Source: Acidobacteriota bacterium
GTDB lineage: Bacteria; Acidobacteriota; Terriglobia; Bryobacterales; Bryobacteraceae
Length of the DNA: 9,711 bases
Assembly: GCA_018268875.1 (NCBI GenBank)
Contig: JAFDVT010000391.1
Span: 1 to 9,711, forward strand
Reading direction: 5' to 3'
The stretch's first letter is position 1, and each line of letters starts with the position of its first letter. Shown here piece after piece: positions 6,572 to 9,711 of this stretch. The notes beneath the pieces were generated by a model. That model did no database searches and had not been told where the DNA came from. It saw nothing but the letters and a program-made list of their open reading frames with translations. Both the position numbers and the translations under genes were made by a program.

Positions 6572-7477
6572 ATGTCAAGCTTTGAGACCAATCCCGTCGT
6601 CGTCGAGAGCCACCCGCGGAAGGAAGGCATCGCCGGCAAGGTTGCGTTGGGAGTTGCGTTGGTGGCCGCTCTTGGCGGACTCGCCTTCCAAAGCTACCAA
6701 TCGAGCAATGTTCGCGAAGAGCTGGCAAAGACCCACCAGCAAATGGAAAAGATGCGTGGGGAAATGGAAACGTCGGTGACCGCCGTCAAGCAGGAAAATA
6801 CGGCGACCATGAACGAAACCATCGCCAAGCTGAACGCGGAAAACGCCGCCGCGCAAAAGGCGGCGCAACGGCAGATTCAGATTCAGGCCAACGCACGCGC
6901 GCTCACCGCGAAGCACTTGAAGGATCTGACGGCGCGCAACGAAGAAATGACCTCGCGCCTCGAGGACTGGCGTAAGGCCAACGAGGCGAACGCCACCAAG
7001 GTGGACGAATCGCTGAGCACCATCAAGACCGACGTCGGTACGGTGCAAACCCAGGTGGCAAGCGCCAAAGACGAACTGGACCGTACCATTGCCGATCTGA
7101 AACGCATGACCGGTGACATGGGCGTCATGAGCGGGCTGATCGCGACCAACGCCAGCGAACTCGACGCGCTGAAGAAGCTGGGCGAGCGCGACTACTTCGA
7201 ATTCACCCTGGACAAAAAGGTGAAAGGTCCGCAGAAGGTTGGCAACATCCTGCTCGCCCTGAAAAAGGCCGACGTGAAGAAGAGCCGCTTTACGGTGAAC
7301 GTCATCGCTGACGACCGCACGGTGGAAAAGAAGGACAAGAACGTGAACGAGCCTGTCCAGTTCTACACCTCGCAGGCGCGGCTGCCTCTGGAACTGGTGA
7401 TCAACCAGATTTCCAAGGACAAGGTCTCCGGCTACCTCGCGGTGCCGAAGGTCAAGGAAGTGGCTCGCCGCAGCTAA
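6572..7477 (+). CDS. Single-pass membrane coiled-coil protein of unknown function
   Basis: This 301-residue protein is not recognised as a characterised family. A short polar N-tail (1-20, with SHPRKEG) is followed by one hydrophobic helix (about 22-40, VALGVALVAALGGLAF). A long, Ala/Glu/Lys/Gln-rich predicted coiled coil (about 45-205) follows, superficially like the signalling or spacer helices of chemoreceptors but without a receptor tip motif. The C-terminal 95 residues (from RDYFEFTLDKK) look like a compact, highly basic beta-rich domain. The topology is probably N-in with the coiled coil outside, but this is uncertain. The gene has its own sigma-54-like promoter, an excellent Shine-Dalgarno and a strong terminator, so it looks like a tightly controlled, well-expressed single-gene unit. 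Confidence 0.88.
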   Translation: MSSFETNPVVVESHPRKEGIAGKVALGVALVAALGGLAFQSYQSSNVREELAKTHQQMEKMRGEMETSVTAVKQENTATMNETIAKLNAENAAAQKAAQRQIQIQANARALTAKHLKDLTARNEEMTSRLEDWRKANEANATKVDESLSTIKTDVGTVQTQVASAKDELDRTIADLKRMTGDMGVMSGLIATNASELDALKKLGERDYFEFTLDKKVKGPQKVGNILLALKKADVKKSRFTVNVIADDRTVEKKDKNVNEPVQFYTSQARLPLELVINQISKDKVSGYLAVPKVKEVARRS

Positions 7478-7569
7478 CGCTCTTTCGGGCGATCCGTTTC
7501 TGAACTCCAATCGGGAGAAGTAGCAACCGGGAGGTACGAGTCCCCAAGCGATCTCTCCCGGGTTTGAAA
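7478..7569 (+). other. Structured 3' untranslated region with nested inverted repeats
   Basis: Right after the stop codon CGCTC-TTTC-GGGCG (7478-7491) can form a small hairpin with one wobble pair. CGGGAGA (7512-7518) pairs with TCTCCCG (7554-7560) and encloses a GGGA/TCCC hairpin (7529-7532 with 7541-7544). CCGGGAG (7527-7533) can instead pair with CTCCCGG (7555-7561). Together with the terminator just downstream this resembles a 3'-UTR small RNA, but no known family is recognised. Confidence 0.3.
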
Positions 7570-7616
7570 AGAGTGCCGGTCTTGTTCCTTCGGGAATGAG
7601 TCCGGCACTCTCTTTT
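7570..7616. terminator. Strong intrinsic terminator with a UUCG loop, probably bidirectional
   Basis: AGAGTGCCGG (7570-7579) pairs perfectly with CCGGCACTCT (7602-7611). After one T-T mismatch the stem continues inward through 7581-7588 with 7593-7600 (two wobbles) to a UUCG tetraloop at 7589-7592. On the plus strand CTTTTTG follows. On the minus strand the same stem is followed by TTTTC, so it can also serve the convergent gene ending at 7621. Confidence 0.9.
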
Positions 7617-7620
7617 TGCA

Positions 7621-8364
7621 TTAGTTGCGTGTGAGCCAGAACGCGGGGTCGAGTTCGGCGAATTCCGAGGTGACGCGGCTGAGCAGCGGGTCGATGCGGA
7701 ACAACTGCGTCTCATAGGAGATGTCGCTCTTGAAGTTGGCGGCGCCGGAGCGCTGGGACGGGTTGCCGGTAGACCGAAGGTACGCGGCGGCCGAGCGGCT
7801 GACGCCTTCGTCGAGCGCGGCAAGCGACGGCAGCGGCGACACGATGAGGAAGGTCCCCGAATAGTCGCCGGCAAGGGTCTGGTATACGATTTCCGGTCGA
7901 TCGAGGTTGATGCTGTCGAGGCTGGCGCGACGCGCGCGCAGGAGTTCGTTGAGTTCGCCTTCGGCCTGCACGGGGATGCGGATGACGGTGATCTGCAGGT
8001 AGCGGGCGCGGCGCAACGCCTGCATCGCCTCGTCGGAACGGGTGCTCCACCAGTTGCGGTGGAAGGCGATGCTGGTGCGGATGCCGCGGACGTCGGCGTA
8101 GTACTGAAGCGGCTGGGCTTTGTCGGCCTCTTCGAGTCCGGTGAATGAGCCGTGGAGTTCCAGTTGCCAGGTCTCGCGGCCGCCGGTGATCGATTGGAGT
8201 CCAATGCTGACGACATTGGGATTCGCGCGCACGGGCGCGATGTCGGAGCGGGTTTCGGGAGTCTGGTGCAGCCGGATCAACGAAGGCGGCGTCTGCGACC
8301 AGGCGGCGGCGGGCGTGATCGCGAGCGCGATGAGGATGATTCTGGCGGCGGCGATGTTCGTCAT
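7621..8364 (-). CDS. Exported protein of unknown function
   Basis: This 247-residue protein has a signal peptide (MTNIAAARIILIALAITPAA, cleavage near AWS-Q at 21-24). I do not recognise its family. The mature part has two segments that may be related halves. The first is ETWQLELHGSFTGLEEADK with NWWSTRSDEAMQALRRARYL; the second is EIVYQTLAGDYSGTFLIV with PLPSLAALDEGVSRSAAAYL. The alternation of beta strand and helix recalls a duplicated dimeric alpha/beta-barrel (ferredoxin-like) fold, but this is a weak inference. No Cys or catalytic motif stands out. It starts 45 bases after the stop of the hydrolase gene on the same strand and is probably co-transcribed with it. No Shine-Dalgarno is visible; instead its ATG overlaps a TGA in another frame (ATGA), an arrangement seen in translationally coupled genes. 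Confidence 0.8.
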   Translation of the reverse strand: MTNIAAARIILIALAITPAAAWSQTPPSLIRLHQTPETRSDIAPVRANPNVVSIGLQSITGGRETWQLELHGSFTGLEEADKAQPLQYYADVRGIRTSIAFHRNWWSTRSDEAMQALRRARYLQITVIRIPVQAEGELNELLRARRASLDSINLDRPEIVYQTLAGDYSGTFLIVSPLPSLAALDEGVSRSAAAYLRSTGNPSQRSGAANFKSDISYETQLFRIDPLLSRVTSEFAELDPAFWLTRN

Positions 8365-8409
8365 TTCAACATCATGACGCCGCCATCGAGCGGGACGTGC
8401 AGACCTAAC

Positions 8410-9282
8410 TTATTTGCCTTGCGCAATGGCGTCGAACGTCTTCAATGCGTCCTTGACGCGGTCGAGTTTGACGAACGGGGTGGTTAAGAAGTGTTCGACG
8501 GTCGCGTTGAACAAGACGGGGCTGTCGTAGGAAACGGCGTGGGTGGAGCCGGGGAAAATGGCTAACTGGCTGTTGGGAATCCGATGGAAGATCTCCACCG
8601 TGTGTTGGTCGCGAATCAGATCATGATCGCCGGCCATGATGAGCGCCGGTGCCTGAATGGCGGCCAGCGAACTGGCGTCGATGTGCGGTTGGGCGAGCAT
8701 CAGTTCCGTGGTGCGAATCACTCGCTTTGTTGCCGGTTTGTCGCGGTCGGCGGCGGGGATCGAACTCAGCATCTCTTTCACCATCGCGATCGTTTCGGGA
8801 TAAATCGCACTTGAGGACGGGTTGAGATTGGCGCCCGTGGCGGCGATCTTCTTTACCCGCGACGGGTACTTCATTCCCAGCAACAGCGCCTGGATCCCCC
8901 CGTCGCTCCAGCCGAGGACGTTCGCCGAAGGGATCTTCAAATGGTCGAGCAGCGCGACCTGATCGGCGGTCATCTTTTCGTAGGTCAAAGGACCGGTGCT
9001 GTCGCCGGATCGGCCGTGGTCCCGGGTGTCCATCGCGATGACATGGAAGCGCTTGCGAAAGTGCTCGATCTGCGGCTTCATGGCGGCGATACTGGTGCCG
9101 TTGGGATGGATAACAAGTAGCGGTTCGCCGTTGGTGCCGTAGACCTCGTAGTAGAGTTTGACGCCGTCGTGGGTAAAGGTTTGGCCGGCGGCGGGGTTGG
9201 ATCCGTATGGCGTGGATGAGGATTGCGCGGAAAGGACGGCGAGCGCCATCCCAGTGAGAAACAGCAAGCGCAGTCGGGTCAT
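8410..9282 (-). CDS. Exported alpha/beta hydrolase
   Basis: This 290-residue protein has a signal peptide (MTRLRLLFLTGMALAVLSAQ) and a complete alpha/beta-hydrolase fold. The nucleophile is Ser126 in GWSDGG, the acid Asp221 (or Asp219) in AGDHDLI, and the histidine His248 in GSTHAVSY. HPNG (59-62) takes the oxyanion-hole place usually held by HGxG, and DTRDHGRS is the common strand-4 motif. The closest general class is the peroxidase/esterase/prolyl-hydrolase-like group; the substrate is unknown. The ATG at 9282 is preferred over an upstream ATG at 9318, because it places MTRLR directly before the hydrophobic core. No good Shine-Dalgarno is seen. Upstream 9283-9361 holds no obvious gene. Confidence 0.87.
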   Translation of the reverse strand: MTRLRLLFLTGMALAVLSAQSSSTPYGSNPAAGQTFTHDGVKLYYEVYGTNGEPLLVIHPNGTSIAAMKPQIEHFRKRFHVIAMDTRDHGRSGDSTGPLTYEKMTADQVALLDHLKIPSANVLGWSDGGIQALLLGMKYPSRVKKIAATGANLNPSSSAIYPETIAMVKEMLSSIPAADRDKPATKRVIRTTELMLAQPHIDASSLAAIQAPALIMAGDHDLIRDQHTVEIFHRIPNSQLAIFPGSTHAVSYDSPVLFNATVEHFLTTPFVKLDRVKDALKTFDAIAQGK

Positions 9283-9361
9283 GGACGAGACTGTATCACG
9301 CCGGGCGCCTGCTTCCACAGCTTGCGACGGGCCTCACGAATTGGGCGCTAGTCGATTCGAA

Positions 9362-9711
9362 TTAAGATCCCTGCCAAATCCGCGCAGTGGTGGCCTCGTC
9401 CACGAAGAACTCCTCGTCAGTCTGGCTTGTCATGCAACGCGTCCCTGGGTTGTACCGCAGGATCTGCAGTTGTGGATTGTCGGCCAACGCATTGGTGACC
9501 ACACAAACGCGGTAAACGGGCGCATTCGCCTGCATTTGGGCGTACTCGTTCGCGGTCAACTCGACTCGAACATCCACGCCCGAAAGGCCCTTCACCTCCA
9601 AAAGAAGCGGCTTGGGCTCGCCATCTCTTCTCGCCTCCAGATCCCATCCGACGCAATCCTTCTGTCGATCCACAATTTCGCAGTCTTCAAAATGCCGCAT
9701 CACCACGCGAA
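9362..9711 (-). CDS. DUF3883-domain protein (PD-(D/E)XK-like), N-terminus beyond the window
   Basis: The reading frame is open to the right edge, so this is a C-terminal piece of about 115 visible residues. GWDLEA followed by LLLEVKG gives the D...ExK pattern of the PD-(D/E)XK nuclease fold. TANEYAQMQ and YRVCVVTNA are typical of DUF3883, a domain found at the C-terminus of many helicase, ATPase and restriction-like proteins. The putative metal-binding residues D, E and K are all present, so the fold could be catalytic. The full gene is probably much larger. A stand-alone DUF3883 protein starting close to the edge cannot be excluded. Confidence 0.75.
   Translation of the reverse strand, partial: RVVMRHFEDCEIVDRQKDCVGWDLEARRDGEPKPLLLEVKGLSGVDVRVELTANEYAQMQANAPVYRVCVVTNALADNPQLQILRYNPGTRCMTSQTDEEFFVDEATTARIWQGS

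Noticed and set aside
6575..7621. A 348-codon open frame on the minus strand opposite the coiled-coil gene
   Set aside because: It mirrors the codon pattern of the real gene, has no recognisable domain and no ribosome-binding site. The plus strand has promoter, Shine-Dalgarno and terminator.
7452..8216. A 254-codon minus-strand frame rich in Ser/Pro/Arg/Thr
   Set aside because: Overlaps the terminator and an out-of-frame exported protein with a signal peptide; composition is typical of a shadow frame.
9335..9367. tRNA T-arm-like TTCGAATC and repeated CGAATT, possible tRNA end or attachment site
   Set aside because: No flanking T-stem, acceptor stem or anticodon arm can be formed, and the repeat is too short to call an attachment site.

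Overview
The window looks like chromosomal DNA of a fairly GC-rich soil-type bacterium, most likely an acidobacterium (Bryobacterales/Solibacter-like). I infer this from a CarD/CdnL regulator whose C-terminal half has the wording I associate with acidobacterial homologues, many exported proteins with short signal peptides, a LiaF-like protein next to a LytS-type kinase, and a strong sigma-54 promoter match. No rRNA, tRNA, CRISPR array, transposase or phage gene was seen. The taxonomic call comes from protein resemblance only.

Layout, left to right. (1) 17-1997: a divergent pair, an exported seven-blade RCC1-type propeller protein (minus) and an exported alpha/beta-hydrolase esterase (plus). 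Their best ATG codons overlap inside one CATG. (2) 2000-2027: a perfect hairpin between convergent genes, followed by a CarD-family RNA-polymerase-binding regulator (minus). The regulator has a recognisable promoter and an upstream region carrying two look-alike dyads. (3) 2844-4463: a MuiA/DUF4139-family protein (minus). Its last ~60 codons and the following intergenic space form a distinctly AT-rich tract. (4) 4567-6428: a tight two-gene plus-strand operon, a LiaF-like membrane sensor and a LytS-family histidine kinase, with no response regulator in view. (5) 6500-7477: a near-consensus sigma-54 promoter and a well-placed Shine-Dalgarno in front of a membrane-anchored coiled-coil protein of unknown function. 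Its 3' end has structured sequence and a strong bidirectional terminator. (6) 7621-9282: two minus-strand genes for an exported protein of unknown function and an exported alpha/beta hydrolase. A 45-base spacer between them ends with what may be the tail of a lost short-chain dehydrogenase. (7) 9362-9711: the C-terminal part of a DUF3883 (PD-(D/E)XK-like) protein that runs off the right edge.

How the genes may work together: the centre (2844-7477) reads as an envelope-stress neighbourhood, with a MuiA-like protein, a LiaF-like sensor, its likely partner kinase, and a membrane coiled-coil protein under probable sigma-54 control. The flanks carry exported hydrolases, an exported propeller and a fragment of a possible defence-type nuclease. 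I did not find a clearly novel multi-gene system. The most testable new signals are the sigma-54 promoter with two candidate upstream dyads, the possible 3'-UTR RNA, and the possible dehydrogenase relic.
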